From NCBI GenBank assembly GCA_022360735.1, contig JAKSCF010000234.1, forward strand, positions 1 through 5,713: a stretch of 5,713 nucleotides of DNA, read 5' to 3'. The position numbers and the translations under genes were made by a program. This document shows, piece by piece, positions 4,995-5,713 of the stretch. The notes beneath the pieces were generated by a model that was not told where the DNA came from, made no database searches, and saw nothing but the letters and a program-made list of their open reading frames with translations. This DNA is from Clostridia bacterium (GTDB lineage: Bacteria > Bacillota_A > Clostridia > Peptostreptococcales > JAAYPU01). The first letter of the stretch is position 1. Every line of letters starts with the position of its first letter.

Positions 4995-5713
4995 ATGTCC
5001 AAAAGAATCATTAACTTATTAGAAAATAAGAAGCTTCCACAAATCAAAGATACACTGAAAAAAATGCCCTCAGCTGATATTGCTGAGATAATCGATGAAA
5101 TGGATAGCAAGAACAGTCTACTTCTCTTTCGTCTACTTCCAAAAAATGAAGCTGCAGAAGTCTTCTCTCACCTTTCCTCTGATAAAAAAGAAGAGCTTTC
5201 TGTATTGGTCCGAGAGGATGAATTAGAAGCAATAATCGACGATCTAGACTTTGATGATATGATCGACTATTTAGAAGAAATGCCAGCAAATGTAGTCAGA
5301 AAGATTCTAAAAAACACTAGCGAAGTTGAAAGAAAACTGATCAATCAATTTTTAAACTATCCAGATGATTCTGCTGGTAGTCTGATGACTATTGAATATG
5401 TTAGTTTAAAAGCAGAGATGACTGTAGAAGAAGCTTTAGAGCATATCAGAAAGATCGCACTCGATAAGGAAACAATTTATACTTGTTTTGTTACCAGCAG
5501 TGATAGAAGAATGCAGGGAATCATCTCTTTAAAAGATTTGATTCTGGCATCACGTGATAAAAAAGTTAAAGAGATTATGACCAAAAATTTTATTTGGGTC
5601 AATACACATGATGATCAGGAATATATTGCATCCTTATTTAAAAAATATGATTTTTTCTCCATGCCAGTTGTCGACTATGAAAACCGACTCGTAGGAATTA
5701 TCACAATCGATGA
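4995..5713 (+). CDS. mgtE: Magnesium transporter MgtE, N-terminal part (C-terminus beyond window)
   Basis: MgtE is a dimeric Mg2+-selective channel of the cytoplasmic membrane, gated by its own cytosolic Mg2+-sensing domains. The 239 visible residues cover that cytosolic half. Residues about 5-125 form the helical, acidic MgtE N domain (LPQIKDTLKKMPSADIAEII, LLFRLLPKNEAAEVF). YPDDSAGSLMTIEYV at 122-136 is the family hallmark at the entry to CBS1 (about 130-190). CBS2 begins near EIMTKNFIWV at 193-202 and is cut at the edge. The five-helix membrane domain, making up the rest of a usual length of about 450 residues, is outside the window. The start is supported by AAGGAGGGG (4981-4989) with 7 nt between GGAGG and ATG. 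Expression should be under M-box transcriptional control, plus possible coupling to the preceding small ORF. The reading frame is intact and there is no sign of decay. Confidence 0.96.
   Translation, partial: MSKRIINLLENKKLPQIKDTLKKMPSADIAEIIDEMDSKNSLLLFRLLPKNEAAEVFSHLSSDKKEELSVLVREDELEAIIDDLDFDDMIDYLEEMPANVVRKILKNTSEVERKLINQFLNYPDDSAGSLMTIEYVSLKAEMTVEEALEHIRKIALDKETIYTCFVTSSDRRMQGIISLKDLILASRDKKVKEIMTKNFIWVNTHDDQEYIASLFKKYDFFSMPVVDYENRLVGIITID

Noticed and set aside
4708..5289. Three minus-strand open frames opposite the riboswitch and mgtE
   Set aside because: They are antisense to the M-box, the small ORF and the strongly supported mgtE frame. No promoters, ribosome-binding sites or family motifs were seen.

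Overview
The window is AT-rich bacterial DNA that looks like Bacillota. The ribosome-binding sites are strong and purine-rich, the promoters are housekeeping type, and a magnesium riboswitch of the M-box (ykoK leader) family lies ahead of a magnesium transporter gene. A halophilic or anaerobic Clostridia/Halanaerobiia-like host is possible, but the sequence does not settle it.

Layout. Positions 1-3850, minus strand: one uninterrupted, incomplete gene (1283 codons visible, running off the left edge). It encodes a secreted YD-repeat/RHS-type wall or surface protein with a signal peptide, a carbohydrate-binding-like N-terminal domain and a long YD-repeat region. Positions 3851-4505: a divergent, very AT-rich intergenic stretch. 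It holds the minus-strand promoter of the YD-repeat gene and otherwise no convincing gene. Positions 4506-4994: the control region of the transporter gene, with a promoter, an inverted repeat at the transcription start, an M-box aptamer, an antiterminator/terminator switch, and then an unexpected 33-codon open reading frame with an excellent ribosome-binding site. Positions 4995-5713, plus strand: the first 239 codons of mgtE (cytosolic N domain, first CBS domain and part of the second); the membrane domain lies beyond the right edge.

How the parts work together. The two large genes diverge and are probably unrelated in function. The right half is a layered magnesium-response unit. The M-box should terminate transcription when Mg2+ is high. 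When Mg2+ is low, a perfect antiterminator pairing lets RNA polymerase through into the small ORF and mgtE.

The most interesting part is the stretch between the terminator and mgtE. The small ORF begins MDTDPSSKPKRK, an acidic/proline start followed by a basic stretch. This resembles the enterobacterial MgtL leader peptide (recalled as starting MEPDPTPLPRRR), which acts ahead of a different Mg2+ transporter gene. The RNA across the small ORF can form two mutually exclusive stems, and a CCUCUCC segment at its end can cover the mgtE ribosome-binding site. This suggests a second, translational layer of control behind the riboswitch. It is an inference from sequence and untested.
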